Assembly (NCBI RefSeq): GCF_007997385.1
Contig: NZ_VOSC01000033.1
Coordinates: 124,775-188,774 of the forward strand
Length of the DNA: 64,000 nucleotides
DNA from: Seonamhaeicola algicola
GTDB taxonomy: Bacteria; Bacteroidota; Bacteroidia; Flavobacteriales; Flavobacteriaceae
Direction of reading: 5' to 3'
Every line of letters begins with the position of its first letter. The stretch's first letter is position 1. Below are positions 35,262-44,781 of the stretch, piece after piece. The position numbers were made by a program, and so were the translations under genes. The notes beneath the pieces were generated by a model that saw only the letters and a program-made list of their open reading frames with translations, was not told the DNA's origin and searched no databases.

Positions 35262-36110
35262 TTAATTACCTACATCAAAATTGATACTAACAAAACCTAT
35301 TTGTTTTGCAGGTGCTTTTGAATCGGCGGGCCATTTATGTGATAATGCTATTTTTTTTGCTGGATCTAGCAGGCATTTGGCTGTGTTTGTAGTTCCTTTT
35401 ACACCAGGAACGGCTTCAATAACGTTACCGTTACGATTAACAATTATTTTTACTACAACAAGCCCAAACTCATTACAATCTTGTTTATAAATAGATTTTG
35501 TAGGCCTACCTCTACCTCCTAAACCATAACCTACGCCACCTTTACCGGGCCCTGACCCACCAAAATAACTTGGTGCGTACGGGTTACCATCTAACTGTCC
35601 TTTATCGCCAGCTTTATCATCATTTCCTTCACTACCGGTTTCAGTACCTTTAGATTTACTTACACCTCCAATTAAAGCATCTAACTTTTTCTTTTTCTCT
35701 TCTTGTTCTCGCTTTTCTTTAGCAATACGTTCTGCCTCTGCCTTTGCTTTTGCTTCTGCAATAGCTTTAGCCTTAGCTTCAGCCGCTTTTTGTTTTTTTA
35801 TGGCTATAGACTCAGCATTTTCTTCAGTAATAACTTCTTCTTTTACTTCAGAAGTTTTTGTAGGTTGTGGTTGAGAAACATCAGGTTGTGGCGGCTTATT
35901 TACTTCATTGGGCTCAGATTTTACAGGCGCTTTAGGTTGCACATTACCTTTTCCAAAATTTGTAGTTCCAAAGTTTACAGCTACACCGTACTCTTCTGGC
36001 GGATCTTGATATGGTGGCCCTACCACAAACAATAGCAATAGCACAATTATAGCAATTAATGCTGTAATTTTTGCTGAATCTTTTTCATGCTTTGTTTTAA
36101 AGTACTTCAT
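35262..36110 (-). CDS. Energy transducer TonB-like protein
   Basis: A 282-residue periplasm-spanning protein that couples the proton motive force to outer-membrane receptors. It has one membrane helix at about residues 14-31 (ITALIAIIVLLLLFVVGPP), a long Pro/Lys/Glu/Ala-rich middle with a helical AKAKAIAEAKAKAEAERIAKE stretch, a Gly-rich linker and a C-terminal TonB-like fold (LVVVKIIVNRNGNVIEAVPG). It lies directly downstream of exbB and exbD, spaced eight bases from exbD. It may be the TolA-like member of the set, but no separate TolA is seen. Confidence 0.85.
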   Translation of the reverse strand: MKYFKTKHEKDSAKITALIAIIVLLLLFVVGPPYQDPPEEYGVAVNFGTTNFGKGNVQPKAPVKSEPNEVNKPPQPDVSQPQPTKTSEVKEEVITEENAESIAIKKQKAAEAKAKAIAEAKAKAEAERIAKEKREQEEKKKKLDALIGGVSKSKGTETGSEGNDDKAGDKGQLDGNPYAPSYFGGSGPGKGGVGYGLGGRGRPTKSIYKQDCNEFGLVVVKIIVNRNGNVIEAVPGVKGTTNTAKCLLDPAKKIALSHKWPADSKAPAKQIGFVSINFDVGN

Positions 36111-36118
36111 TTAAGTTT

Positions 36119-36511
36119 TTAATTAGGCCTTACGGCTAATATTACTTTAAATTTATTTCGGTTAGCTATATCCATTACTTTAACCACGTTTTCAACGGGA
36201 ACTGATTTTTCAGCCCTTAAAACAATGGTTGGTTTGTCTACTTTTGAAAGTGCCGATAGCAATTCATTTTCTAAAACACTTTCACCAACACGTTTTTGGT
36301 CTATGTAGTAGGTTAAATCTTTTTTTATGCTTACTGCTACAGACTTTTTGTTTTCGGTTTTACCGCTTGCTTTAGGCAATAAAATATCTATAGCGTTGGT
36401 GGTAACTAATGTTGAAGCTAACATGAAAAATATTAGAAGTAAGAAAACAATATCTGTCATTGAAGACATATTGAATTCTGGTGTTACTCTATTTCTTCCT
36501 CTAAAATTCAT
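36119..36511 (-). CDS. exbD: Biopolymer transport protein ExbD/TolR
   Basis: A 130-residue inner-membrane protein with one N-terminal helix after an initial charged part: NMSSMTDIVFLLLIFFMLA, in which Asp near residue 20 is the family proton-path residue. The periplasmic domain follows. It forms the stator-like motor with ExbB. It begins one base after the exbB stop. Confidence 0.92.
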   Translation of the reverse strand: MNFRGRNRVTPEFNMSSMTDIVFLLLIFFMLASTLVTTNAIDILLPKASGKTENKKSVAVSIKKDLTYYIDQKRVGESVLENELLSALSKVDKPTIVLRAEKSVPVENVVKVMDIANRNKFKVILAVRPN

Positions 36512-36512
36512 A

Positions 36513-37202
36513 TTATGTTGGCTCGTTTAGGTGATCTAAAAACTCTAATGAATTAGCTTCCATTTGATAAACCACCTTATCGGTTTTAACCACCAAATGG
36601 TTATAAGCTATATAACCAACAATACCTACAATTAAACCAGCAACAGTGGTTGTCATGGCTGTATATAAGCCATCGGCTAATAACTTAATATCTATTTGAC
36701 CTCCTGAATTTGCAATTTCAAAAATTGATAATATCATACCAATTACTGTACCAAGAAACCCAATCATTGGTGCTGCGCCTGATATGGTTGCTAACACACT
36801 AACGTTTTTTTCTAGATTATAAATTTCTAATCTTCCTGCGTTTTCAATGGCAGTATTAATATCTGCCAAAGGCTTTCCTATTCGGGTAATTCCTTTACCA
36901 ATTAATCTTGAAACTGGAGAGTTTGCTTGTGCACATAGCATTTGTGCCGAATCAATTTTACCGTTGCTTACATGGTCTTTAATTTGATTCATAAAATTAG
37001 CATCAATTTTTGAAGCTGCTTTTATAGCAAACAATCTTTCAAAATAAATGTAGGTTGCAACTATTAGCAATACAAAAAGTATAGCTATAATTATTTGTCC
37101 TGCTGCACCACCACTACTTATTAATTCAATAATAGATAGTGTTTTTTCAACAGATTCACCATCAACTAATTCAGGTGTTTCTTGTGGGGTTTGTAACATC
37201 AT
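36513..37202 (-). CDS. exbB: MotA/TolQ/ExbB proton channel protein
   Basis: A 229-residue membrane protein with an N-terminal helix (about 34-52: IIIAILFVLLIVATYIYFE), a cytoplasmic loop and two C-terminal helices (GAAPMIGFLGTVIGMILSIF and TTVAGLIVGIVGYIAYNHLV). This is the MotA/TolQ/ExbB layout. Together with ExbD and TonB, encoded in order, it energises outer-membrane transport. A TolQ role is also possible. Confidence 0.92.
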   Translation of the reverse strand: MMLQTPQETPELVDGESVEKTLSIIELISSGGAAGQIIIAILFVLLIVATYIYFERLFAIKAASKIDANFMNQIKDHVSNGKIDSAQMLCAQANSPVSRLIGKGITRIGKPLADINTAIENAGRLEIYNLEKNVSVLATISGAAPMIGFLGTVIGMILSIFEIANSGGQIDIKLLADGLYTAMTTTVAGLIVGIVGYIAYNHLVVKTDKVVYQMEANSLEFLDHLNEPT

Positions 37203-37249
37203 AAAAAATATTTTTACTTAACTAAAGTAACGAATGTATTACAATAAAA

Positions 37250-38725
37250 TTATACTAACACAAATTTTACCATTAAATAGCCTAAACCACCTAGCACAAT
37301 AGTGTAAGGCAATGCCATTTTTACCATTTTACCATAAGATAAATTAATTAATGGTGCTAATGACGATGTTAATAGGAATAAAAATGCTGCTTGACCATTA
37401 GGTGTGGCCACACTTGGTAAGTTTGTACCTGTGTTTATTGCAATGGCTAATTTTTCAAAATGCTCTCTATCAATAGCACCACTTTGAAATGCAGATTGTA
37501 CTTCGCCAATATACACTGTTGCTACAAAAACGTTATCACTTATTGCAGATAAAAAGCCATTTGCTACATAAAATAGGCCAGGTTGCGATGCGGGATCTTG
37601 TGCTAAAGCCCATTGAATTATTGGACTAAATAAATGCTGGTCATGAATCATGGCTACAATTACAAAAAATACTACTAACAAACCTGTAAATGGTAGTGCC
37701 TCTTCAAAAGCATGCCCCAAACTATGCTCATCAATAATACCCATAAAGGCTGTTTGTACAATAATTAAAGCTAAACCAATAAAACCAACTGGCGCAATGT
37801 GTAGTGCTAAACCAGCTATTAATAATATAGCAGATACTGCTTGTACAATTAAGCCATACTTTTCTTTATCTGAACGTTGTGCATCTTGTTCAATTGTATA
37901 GTTTTCAATTATATTAGCCACTACGGGTGGTAGTTTTTCTCCAAAACCAAACCATCCGGTAAGTTCTAAAACTACTGTAGTTATTAAGCCAGCAATTAAA
38001 ACTGGTATTGTTATTGGCGCCATTTGTAAGAAAAATTGAATAAAATCCCATCCTAAACGTTCACCTATTAATAAATTTTGAGGTTCTCCTACCAATGTAC
38101 AAACACCTCCTAAAGCAGTACCTACAACACCGTGCATAATTAAACTGCGTAAAAAGCTACGAAATTGTTCTAATGTTTCGCCACTTAATTCTTTTCTATC
38201 TATAACACCAGAATCGTCATAATCTGTTGATTCACTTGAATGTATTTTATGATAAACACCATAAAAACCTACGGCAACACTAATTAATACTGCTGTTACT
38301 GTTAAAGCATCTAAAAACGCCGATAATACTGCTGCTAAAAACACAAATAGTAACGACAGTACCATTTTAGATTTAATTTTAGTAAACACCTTACTAAAAA
38401 TATACATTAGCAACGGTTTCATAAAGTAAATACCAGCTACCATAAATACTAATAATAGTACTACTTCAAGGTTTTGATCTACCTCATGATAGGCATTATG
38501 TGGTGTTGTCAAACCTAATGCTAAAACTTCTATAGCCAATAACCCACCTGATTGTAATGGGTAACATTTTAATGCCATGGCAAGTGTAAAAATAAACTCG
38601 CCTATAAAAACCCATGACGTTATTGTTTTGCCTAAAGTGTAATATGAAATAATATTAAATATTAAAAAACTAATCATGGTTAGTTTAAACCACTTGGGGC
38701 TATTGCCTAAAAAATACTTTAACAT
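37250..38725 (-). CDS. nhaB: Na+/H+ antiporter NhaB
   Basis: Exports sodium in exchange for protons. The 491-residue membrane protein has the characteristic NhaB N-terminus FLGNSPKWFKLTMISFLIFN and the segments EFIFTLAMALKCYPLQSGGL, FLSAFLDALTVTAVLISVAV and VGEPQNLLIGERLGW (the loop after helix seven). About twelve hydrophobic helices are seen. The length is close to the usual 500. A NhaD antiporter would lack the N-terminal NhaB segment. Sodium export fits a marine lifestyle. Confidence 0.9.
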   Translation of the reverse strand: MLKYFLGNSPKWFKLTMISFLIFNIISYYTLGKTITSWVFIGEFIFTLAMALKCYPLQSGGLLAIEVLALGLTTPHNAYHEVDQNLEVVLLLVFMVAGIYFMKPLLMYIFSKVFTKIKSKMVLSLLFVFLAAVLSAFLDALTVTAVLISVAVGFYGVYHKIHSSESTDYDDSGVIDRKELSGETLEQFRSFLRSLIMHGVVGTALGGVCTLVGEPQNLLIGERLGWDFIQFFLQMAPITIPVLIAGLITTVVLELTGWFGFGEKLPPVVANIIENYTIEQDAQRSDKEKYGLIVQAVSAILLIAGLALHIAPVGFIGLALIIVQTAFMGIIDEHSLGHAFEEALPFTGLLVVFFVIVAMIHDQHLFSPIIQWALAQDPASQPGLFYVANGFLSAISDNVFVATVYIGEVQSAFQSGAIDREHFEKLAIAINTGTNLPSVATPNGQAAFLFLLTSSLAPLINLSYGKMVKMALPYTIVLGGLGYLMVKFVLV

Positions 38726-38737
38726 AAATGTTTTATT

Positions 38738-39964
38738 TTAAATTAATTGGTTTAGAGCAATTTCAAAAGCAGTAGCACTAACACCTGTTTTTTTGGGGTT
38801 TTTGCCATGTACTTTTTCTATTGCTTTTTTTATAATGTTTGATGTATCGTTAAAAATTGCTTCGTCTGTCATTTGCACTTTACGTTCCATAAAATATGCA
38901 AACACACGTGCCATTCCGCAGTTAGAAATAAAATCTGGTATTAAACTCACACGAGAATCTGTATGTTCCATTATAGGGCCAAAAAATATTTCTTTATCGG
39001 CAAAAGGCACATTGGCACCACATGAAATGACCTCTAAGCCACTATCAATCATTTCATCTATTTGATTTTTTGTTATTAATCTTGAGGCTGCACAAGGTGC
39101 AAATATTTCAGTATTAATAGTCCAAATGCGTTTGTTCGCTTCTTCAAATGGTATTAAATTATCAGCTTCAATTGTATTGCCTTTTTTTGACAAAAAGAAA
39201 TTACTTATTTCTTCAAATGTAAAACCTTCTTCATTTATTACGCCACCAACAATATCAATAATCCCTACAATTTTGGCACCCATTTGTGATAAATAAAACG
39301 CAGCAGCAGCACCAACGTTACCAAAACCTTGCACAACTGCACGCTTTCCTTTTACATCTCCGCCATAAATACTGTAATAGTGCTTAACAGCTTCGGCAAC
39401 GCCAAAACCAGTAATCATATCTGCAACTGTATATTTTTTTACTACGTTTGGTGAGTAAATAGGGTTTTCTAAAACTTTTATAACGCCATGTCTTAATTGG
39501 CCTATTCTGTTAATCTTATCGGCTTCGGTAGGCTTAAAATGACCTGTAAACACCCCTTCTTGCGGATGCCAAACACCGCTTTCTTCTGTAATTGGTATTA
39601 CCTCGTGTATTTCATCAACATTTAAATCGCCACCTGTACCATAATAACTCTTTAATAATGGTGATACGGCCGCATACCAACGCTCTAAAACGCCTTTTTT
39701 TCTTGGGTCTTTAGGATTAAAATTTATGCCAGATTTAGCACCTCCTATGGCAGGACCAGAAACGGTAAACTTAATTTCCATTGTTTTGGCTAATGATAAC
39801 ACTTCGTTCATATCTAACCCTTGTCTCATGCGTGTTCCGCCACCTGCTGCCCCACCTCTAAGTGAGTTAATTACCACCCAGCCTTCGGCGTCAGTTTCAG
39901 CGTCTTTCCAATTAAAAACTATTTCTGGTTTTTTGTTTTCGTATTTTTTTAATAATTCTTTCAT
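38738..39964 (-). CDS. Glu/Leu/Phe/Val dehydrogenase family protein
   Basis: A 408-residue amino acid dehydrogenase. The N-terminal domain holds GGAAGGGTRMRQGLDMNEVL and GPAIGGAKSGINFNP (with the catalytic-type Lys), plus GTGGDLNVDEIHEVIP. The NAD-binding domain has VQGFGNVGAAAAFYLSQMGA and later APCAASRLITKNQ. The order of domains fits glutamate and leucine dehydrogenases. The exact substrate cannot be named from the sequence. It precedes nhaB by 12 bases on the same strand. Confidence 0.88.
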   Translation of the reverse strand: MKELLKKYENKKPEIVFNWKDAETDAEGWVVINSLRGGAAGGGTRMRQGLDMNEVLSLAKTMEIKFTVSGPAIGGAKSGINFNPKDPRKKGVLERWYAAVSPLLKSYYGTGGDLNVDEIHEVIPITEESGVWHPQEGVFTGHFKPTEADKINRIGQLRHGVIKVLENPIYSPNVVKKYTVADMITGFGVAEAVKHYYSIYGGDVKGKRAVVQGFGNVGAAAAFYLSQMGAKIVGIIDIVGGVINEEGFTFEEISNFFLSKKGNTIEADNLIPFEEANKRIWTINTEIFAPCAASRLITKNQIDEMIDSGLEVISCGANVPFADKEIFFGPIMEHTDSRVSLIPDFISNCGMARVFAYFMERKVQMTDEAIFNDTSNIIKKAIEKVHGKNPKKTGVSATAFEIALNQLI

Positions 39965-40076
39965 TTTTTGTGTGTGTGAGAATTCAACTTAAGTTTTGTA
40001 AATTTTATTTGAAGTATAATTTAGTGCAGCTAAAGTTGAGTCATCTTAAAAATGTTTCTTTAAATTATTAAAGTAA

Positions 40077-40084
40077 CAAATATA
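40077..40084 (-). promoter_or_regulatory. Possible -7 box upstream of the Glu/Leu-type dehydrogenase
   Basis: On the minus strand TATATTTG is an exact TAnnTTTG match, 113 bases before the dehydrogenase start. No TTG was found at the correct spacing. Confidence 0.35.
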
Positions 40085-40122
40085 AAAAACTTAGCTGCTT
40101 AAATATTAATTTTGGGTTATTT

Positions 40123-41187
40123 TTAAGAAAGGTATATTTTGCCTGAACTATGGTCTTTTTTGGCTCCAGTTACGCTTTTTAAACAGTTGTTTTGGCCCTG
40201 TAATTTTAAAACTCCTAGAAAACCAAAAATAAGCGCTTCTTTAAACTCTATTATATCTTTTGATGGTATAATAATTTCTGCATTTGTAAATTCCTGAACT
40301 CTAGACAATAAAAACGTATTGTAAGCACCTCCACCTGTTAGTAAAACATTACTAGCGCTACTATTTTTTACAACTTTTGAAACTTGAATAGCAATGTGCT
40401 CTACAAATGTTCTTAAAATATTTTTTATGCTTTTTTCTGAAGCATCAATTAAAGGTAAAACATGTGTATTTACCCACTCTAACCCTAATGATTTAGGTGC
40501 TTGTAAATTGTAAAATGCTAATGCATTTAACTTATTTAACAAATTATAATTAACGGTTCCTTTTGATGCTAATTGGCCTTTATCATCAAAATCTAGCCCT
40601 AAAGTTTTCACATAATGATTAAGCACAATATTTACAGGGCAAACATCAAAAGCTACGCGTTTATTATCAACTTGTGTAGATATATTTGCAAAACCACCAA
40701 AGTTTAAACAATAGGTATAATTTGAAAACAGCAAAGCATCGCCAATTGGTACTAAAGGTGCTCCTTGTCCACCAAGCTCAACATCTTGCACTCTAAAATC
40801 GCACACAACATTACAACCAATTATGCTTGCCAATTCTGGTAAATTCCCTATTTGGTACGTTAGTTTATTTTCTGGTTGATGCAAAGCCGTATGCCCATGT
40901 GAGCAAACCGCATCTACTTCAGTTATTTTATATTTTTCAATAAATTGTTTTACTATGTTAGCTAGGTAATTGGTATACGCTGCATCAATTATTTTTAAAG
41001 CTTCAATATCTTTTTGCACTAAATCTTTCAATGCTAATTTCCATGTGCTGTTATAAGGTATTGTATCTGCATTTAAAATATTGAAACACCACTGTTTATC
41101 ATACCTAAAAGTGGCATACACTAAATCTATTCCATCAAGCGATGTCCCTGACATTACCCCAATTACACGGTAGCTATTTTTTATCAT
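40123..41187 (-). CDS. anmK: Anhydro-N-acetylmuramic acid kinase
   Basis: Opens 1,6-anhydro-MurNAc and phosphorylates it, to recycle peptidoglycan. The 354-residue protein has [16 protein letters not shown] at the N-terminus, [32 protein letters not shown] with the catalytic-type Asp, and the ATP-binding [13 protein letters not shown]. The start at 41187 gives the normal N-terminus. A longer open frame reaches back to 41547 but would be antisense to the acyl-CoA dehydrogenase and is rejected. Confidence 0.93.
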   Translation of the reverse strand: MIKNSYRVIGVMSGTSLDGIDLVYATFRYDKQWCFNILNADTIPYNSTWKLALKDLVQKDIEALKIIDAAYTNYLANIVKQFIEKYKITEVDAVCSHGHTALHQPENKLTYQIGNLPELASIIGCNVVCDFRVQDVELGGQGAPLVPIGDALLFSNYTYCLNFGGFANISTQVDNKRVAFDVCPVNIVLNHYVKTLGLDFDDKGQLASKGTVNYNLLNKLNALAFYNLQAPKSLGLEWVNTHVLPLIDASEKSIKNILRTFVEHIAIQVSKVVKNSSASNVLLTGGGAYNTFLLSRVQEFTNAEIIIPSKDIIEFKEALIFGFLGVLKLQGQNNCLKSVTGAKKDHSSGKIYLS

Positions 41188-41234
41188 ATTAACAAAAATA
41201 TATATTATCTTTAAAAATATCACACCTAAAATAG

Positions 41235-41242
41235 TATATTTG
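41235..41242 (+). promoter_or_regulatory. Possible -7 box of the acyl-CoA dehydrogenase
   Basis: TATATTTG is an exact -7 consensus match, 34 bases before the chosen ATG at 41276, within the 88-base gap to anmK. It supports starting at 41276 and not at the upstream in-frame ATG at 41240. Confidence 0.45.
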
Positions 41243-41275
41243 TCAATATTCGTTAATAATTTTTTTAGATCAGCT

Positions 41276-42418
41276 ATGAATTTTACACTTTCCGAAGAAC
41301 ATATAATGATTAGAAATGCCGCTAGAGAGTTTGCAAAAACCGAATTACTACCCGGTGTTATAGAAAGAGATAACAAACAAGAATTCCCTGAAGAATTAGT
41401 AAAAAAAATGGCCAATTTAGGCTTTATGGGTATTATGGTAGATCCTAAATATGGTGGCAGCGGCATGGATACTATTTCGTATGTTTTAATTATGGAAGAG
41501 CTATCAAAAATTGATGCATCAGCATCTGTAATGGTTTCCGTAAACAACTCACTAGTTTGCTATGGTCTAGAAGCTTACGGAACCGAAGAGCAAAAACAAA
41601 AATATTTAACCAAACTAGCAAGCGGGCAAAGTATTGGAGCTTTTTGCCTTAGCGAACCCGAAGCCGGTAGTGATGCCACATCACAAAAAACCACTGCCAT
41701 TGACAAAGGAGATCACTACTTATTAAACGGTACTAAAAATTGGATTACAAACGGTGGAAGATCTGACATTTATTTAGTAATTGCCCAAACCGATAAAGAA
41801 AAAGGTCATAAAGGCATTAATGCATTTATTGTTGAAAAAGGTATGGAAGGCTTTCACATAGGCCCAAAAGAAGATAAATTAGGCATTCGTGGTAGTGATA
41901 CACACACACTACAGTTTAACGATGTAAAAGTACCTAAAGGCAATAGAATTGGAGAGGATGGTTTTGGCTTTAAATTTGCCATGAAAACCTTATCTGGCGG
42001 ACGTATTGGCATTGCTGCTCAAGCTCTTGGCATTGCATCTGGAGCTTATGAACTTGCTTTAAAATATAGTAAAGAACGTAAAGCTTTTGGTACAGAAATA
42101 GCAAACCACCAAGCTATAGCTTTTAAACTTGCAGACATGTATACCGATATTGAAGCTTCAAGAATGCTAGTAATGAAAGCTGCTTGGGATAAAGACCAAG
42201 GTAATAATTACGATAAATCTTCGGCAATGGCTAAGTTACACGCCTCTGATACTGCCATGAAACATACCGTTGAGGCCGTACAAATTCATGGCGGAAATGG
42301 TTTTGTTAAAGAATACCATGTTGAACGCTTAATGCGTGATGCCAAAATAACACAGATTTACGAAGGAACTTCTGAAATACAAAAAATTGTTATTTCTAGA
42401 AGCGTTTTAAGAGATTAA
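41276..42418 (+). CDS. Acyl-CoA dehydrogenase
   Basis: A 380-residue flavoprotein of fatty acid or branched-chain amino acid breakdown. The FAD-binding segments are [11 protein letters not shown] and [14 protein letters not shown]. The catalytic Glu is in [14 protein letters not shown] near the C-terminus, with [20 protein letters not shown]-like residues before it. Length is typical for short-chain acyl-CoA dehydrogenases. The chain-length preference cannot be read. Confidence 0.94.
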   Translation: MNFTLSEEHIMIRNAAREFAKTELLPGVIERDNKQEFPEELVKKMANLGFMGIMVDPKYGGSGMDTISYVLIMEELSKIDASASVMVSVNNSLVCYGLEAYGTEEQKQKYLTKLASGQSIGAFCLSEPEAGSDATSQKTTAIDKGDHYLLNGTKNWITNGGRSDIYLVIAQTDKEKGHKGINAFIVEKGMEGFHIGPKEDKLGIRGSDTHTLQFNDVKVPKGNRIGEDGFGFKFAMKTLSGGRIGIAAQALGIASGAYELALKYSKERKAFGTEIANHQAIAFKLADMYTDIEASRMLVMKAAWDKDQGNNYDKSSAMAKLHASDTAMKHTVEAVQIHGGNGFVKEYHVERLMRDAKITQIYEGTSEIQKIVISRSVLRD

Positions 42419-42527
42419 ACCTAGAGCACTAAACTAATTTCTCACAATAGTTAGTTGTTTTGATGCGTGCTGTAAATTGCTTTTGTTTGGGTTTTTAAAA
42501 TAAAAAACTCAAAACACCATAATTATT

Positions 42528-42570
42528 AGCTTTTAGTAATACCCGTTATTGCTAAAAGCTTTTCTTTTTA
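42528..42570 (+). terminator. Terminator after the acyl-CoA dehydrogenase
   Basis: A 13-base stem with one G-T pair (AGCTTTTAGTAAT with ATTGCTAAAAGCT) encloses a 7-base loop and is followed by a T-rich tract. It separates the dehydrogenase from the arsenosugar cluster. Confidence 0.8.
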
Positions 42571-42661
42571 ATAAACACAAAACATCATCTATTTTGTAAG
42601 AAGGCTATTATTTACCGACTGAAAAGAAACATTTTTATATTTTTAGATAAAATTAAAAATT

Positions 42662-42997
42662 ATGCAAAAAACATATTATGATCCGGCCGATTTAAGAAAA
42701 TTTGGAAAAATAACTGAATGGAACGAAGAATTAGGCAATAAATTTTTTGAATATTACGGTAAAGTTTTTGAAGAAGGTGCCTTAACAGCACGCGAAAAAA
42801 GCCTAATTGCCTTAGCTGTAGCGCATACCGAACAATGCCCTTATTGCATTGACGCTTACACAAAAGACGGTTTACAACGCGGTGTTACAAAAGAAGAGAT
42901 GATGGAAGCCATACACGTTGGTGCTGCCATTAAAAGCGGAGCAACTTTAGTGCACGGTGTACAAATGATGAATAAAGTTAATAAACTGGACGGGTAA
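42662..42997 (+). CDS. Arsenosugar biosynthesis-associated peroxidase-like (AhpD-type) protein
   Basis: A 111-residue protein of the carboxymuconolactone decarboxylase/AhpD fold. It has the redox pair CPYC in HTEQCPYCIDAYT (Cys near residues 60 and 63) and GAAIKSGATLVHGVQM in the last helix. Proteins of this subgroup are found beside ArsS radical SAM proteins in many bacteria, some with selenocysteine; this one has Cys. A role in supplying or relaying reducing power is inferred. It is the first gene of the cluster, 216 bases before arsS. Confidence 0.82.
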   Translation: MQKTYYDPADLRKFGKITEWNEELGNKFFEYYGKVFEEGALTAREKSLIALAVAHTEQCPYCIDAYTKDGLQRGVTKEEMMEAIHVGAAIKSGATLVHGVQMMNKVNKLDG

Positions 42998-43151
42998 ATA
43001 GTAAAAAGTTAAACCCCTAATTACGATACAGTCAGAAGTATCAAAAATCTGAAAAATGATAAAGTAAAGCGTGAAGAGCCACAACGCAGCTTTAAGCGTA
43101 AAACGCAGAAAGAGAATCTTGCTTTAACAATTTCCTGTTTTTGATTTCATT

Positions 43152-43189
43152 TTTTGGTTCGTTTTGTATCAATATATAATGAACCAAAA
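43152..43189. repeat. Inverted repeat upstream of arsS
   Basis: TTTTGGTTC (43152-43160) and GAACCAAAA (43181-43189) are perfect complements separated by 20 bases. The right arm ends 24 bases before the arsS ATG. It could be an operator or an RNA hairpin in the leader. Confidence 0.45.
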
Positions 43190-43213
43190 CTAAAAGTATT
43201 TTACAGCAGCAAT

Positions 43214-44278
43214 ATGACGAATATAAAAACACAGTCACTACATAAACGCAAAAGTAATTTAGCGCAAAGTAATAAACAATTAGAAATTCTTTCATATGGC
43301 ATTTTCCAAAACGGCGAATTACCAACTTTTAAAGATAAAATTTCTGAAACCAATCAGTTTCCGCTTAAAGCTAAAAAACTTGAAATACTACAAATTAATG
43401 TAGGCTACATGTGCAACCAAGTATGCGAACATTGCCATGTTGATGCGGGTCCAGACCGACAAGAAATAATGACACGCGAAACCATGCTACAATGCTTAAA
43501 CGTTATTAAAAGCACTGGCGCCCACACCTTAGATTTAACAGGCGGAGCACCAGAAATGAATCCTAATTTTCGTTGGTTTGTTGAAGAAGCTGCTAAAGCT
43601 GGTATTAAAGATTTTATTGTACGTTCAAACCTTACAATTATTAGAGCCAATAAAAAATACCATGATTTACCTGAATTCTTCAAAAAACACAACGTTCATA
43701 TAGTAAGCTCTATGCCTCACTGGACACGTGGAAAAACAGACAAACAACGTGGTGATGGTGTTTTTGATAAATCTATTCAGGCTTTAAAAGACTTAAATGC
43801 TATTGGTTATGGCATGCCAAATAGTAGTTTAAAATTAGATTTAGTATACAATCCTTCTGGTGCATTTTTACCTGGTAACCAAGCTGCTATGGAAAAAGAT
43901 TTTAAAAAAGCACTTTTAGAAGATTTTGGCATTCAATTTCATAATTTATTTGCTATTACAAACCTGCCTATTAGCCGCTTTTTAGATTATTTAATTGCTT
44001 CAGACAATTATGAAGATTACATGTATCAATTAGTTGATGCCTACAATCCTTCAGCCGTTTCAAATGTAATGTGTACTAACACACTATCTGTAAGTTGGGA
44101 TGGTTATTTATTTGATTGCGATTTTAACCAAATGTTAGCACTGCCTGTTAATAGCAAAGTAAAACACATTTCAGAATACAACGAAGCACTTTTAGAAAAC
44201 CGAAACATAGTAATTTCACAACATTGTTATGGTTGTACTGCCGGTGCTGGCAGCAGCTGCCAAGGCACAGTAGCTTAA
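43214..44278 (+). CDS. arsS: Arsenosugar biosynthesis radical SAM protein ArsS
   Basis: A 354-residue radical SAM enzyme with the 4Fe-4S motif CNQVCEHC (CxxxCxxC, near residues 73-80) and the following HVDAGPDR, GGAPEMNP and FNQMLALP segments. The C-terminus is Cys-rich, CYGCTAGAGSSCQG, as in the ArsS/TIGR04167 family, where the tail Cys can be selenocysteine. The enzyme is thought to join a methylated arsenical with the 5'-deoxyadenosyl part of SAM. The start was set at 43214 because the upstream extension from 43154 is not family-like. The stop lies 11 bases before the rhodanese. Confidence 0.9.
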   Translation: MTNIKTQSLHKRKSNLAQSNKQLEILSYGIFQNGELPTFKDKISETNQFPLKAKKLEILQINVGYMCNQVCEHCHVDAGPDRQEIMTRETMLQCLNVIKSTGAHTLDLTGGAPEMNPNFRWFVEEAAKAGIKDFIVRSNLTIIRANKKYHDLPEFFKKHNVHIVSSMPHWTRGKTDKQRGDGVFDKSIQALKDLNAIGYGMPNSSLKLDLVYNPSGAFLPGNQAAMEKDFKKALLEDFGIQFHNLFAITNLPISRFLDYLIASDNYEDYMYQLVDAYNPSAVSNVMCTNTLSVSWDGYLFDCDFNQMLALPVNSKVKHISEYNEALLENRNIVISQHCYGCTAGAGSSCQGTVA

Positions 44279-44289
44279 TTTTTTATTCC

Positions 44290-44781
44290 ATGAAACAGCT
44301 ATTAATTTCACTAGTAACATTAACTTCTTGTTTAGGGTTTTCACAAAAAAAACTAGATAAACTACTTAAACAACATAACACTGAAAGCGTACCTTACATG
44401 TATGTTGACAGTTTAAAAACAACTGAAAAAATAATTCTTCTAGATGCCCGAGAACCCTACGAGTTTAACACAAGCCACATTAAAAACGCTGTATTTGTAG
44501 GATACAACAATTTTAATTTAGATAGCGTTACCGCAAAACTTACAAACAAAAATTCAAAAATTGTAGTATACTGTTCTCTAGGAATAAGATCTGAAGATAT
44601 TGCTGAAAAACTTCAACAAATTGGCTATAAAAATGTTTACAACCTTTACGGAGGCATTTTTGAATGGAAAAATAATGGAAATCCTGTTTTTAATTCCGAA
44701 GAAAAAGAAACTGAAAACGTTCATACATTTTCAAAACCATGGAGCAAATGGTTAAAAAAAGGTACTAAAATTTATGAGTAA
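44290..44781 (+). CDS. Exported rhodanese-like protein
   Basis: A 163-residue protein with an N-terminal signal (LISLVTLTSCLGFSQ) and a rhodanese domain. The active-site Cys is in VVYCSLGIRSEDIA, preceded by LLDAREPYEFNTSHIKNAVF, the usual rhodanese start. LTSC could be a lipobox with Cys14, or the signal may be cut after FSQ. Rhodaneses transfer sulfane sulfur. The position between arsS and a TIGR04282-type transferase suggests a part in the arsenosugar pathway or in thiolation of arsenicals. The start of the next gene overlaps its end by eight bases. Confidence 0.85.
   Translation: MKQLLISLVTLTSCLGFSQKKLDKLLKQHNTESVPYMYVDSLKTTEKIILLDAREPYEFNTSHIKNAVFVGYNNFNLDSVTAKLTNKNSKIVVYCSLGIRSEDIAEKLQQIGYKNVYNLYGGIFEWKNNGNPVFNSEEKETENVHTFSKPWSKWLKKGTKIYE

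Noticed and set aside
41188-41547. Upstream in-frame extension of anmK (about 120 residues)
   Set aside because: It is antisense to the start of the acyl-CoA dehydrogenase and to its likely promoter, and AnmK proteins start at the [14 protein letters not shown] segment.
43154-43213. N-terminal extension of ArsS from an upstream ATG
   Set aside because: The added residues are not family-like and overlap the inverted repeat region; the ATG at 43214 gives the expected start.
42998-43213. Small RNA gene in the gap before arsS
   Set aside because: No terminator or promoter pair could be recognised; only an inverted repeat is supported.
44221-44278. Selenocysteine in the ArsS tail or in the peroxidase-like protein
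   Set aside because: Both reading frames carry TGT/TGC cysteine codons at the key sites and no in-frame TGA, so these are Cys forms.
44224-44289. Extension of the rhodanese into arsS
   Set aside because: It would overlap the Cys-rich arsS tail in another frame; the signal peptide begins at 44290.
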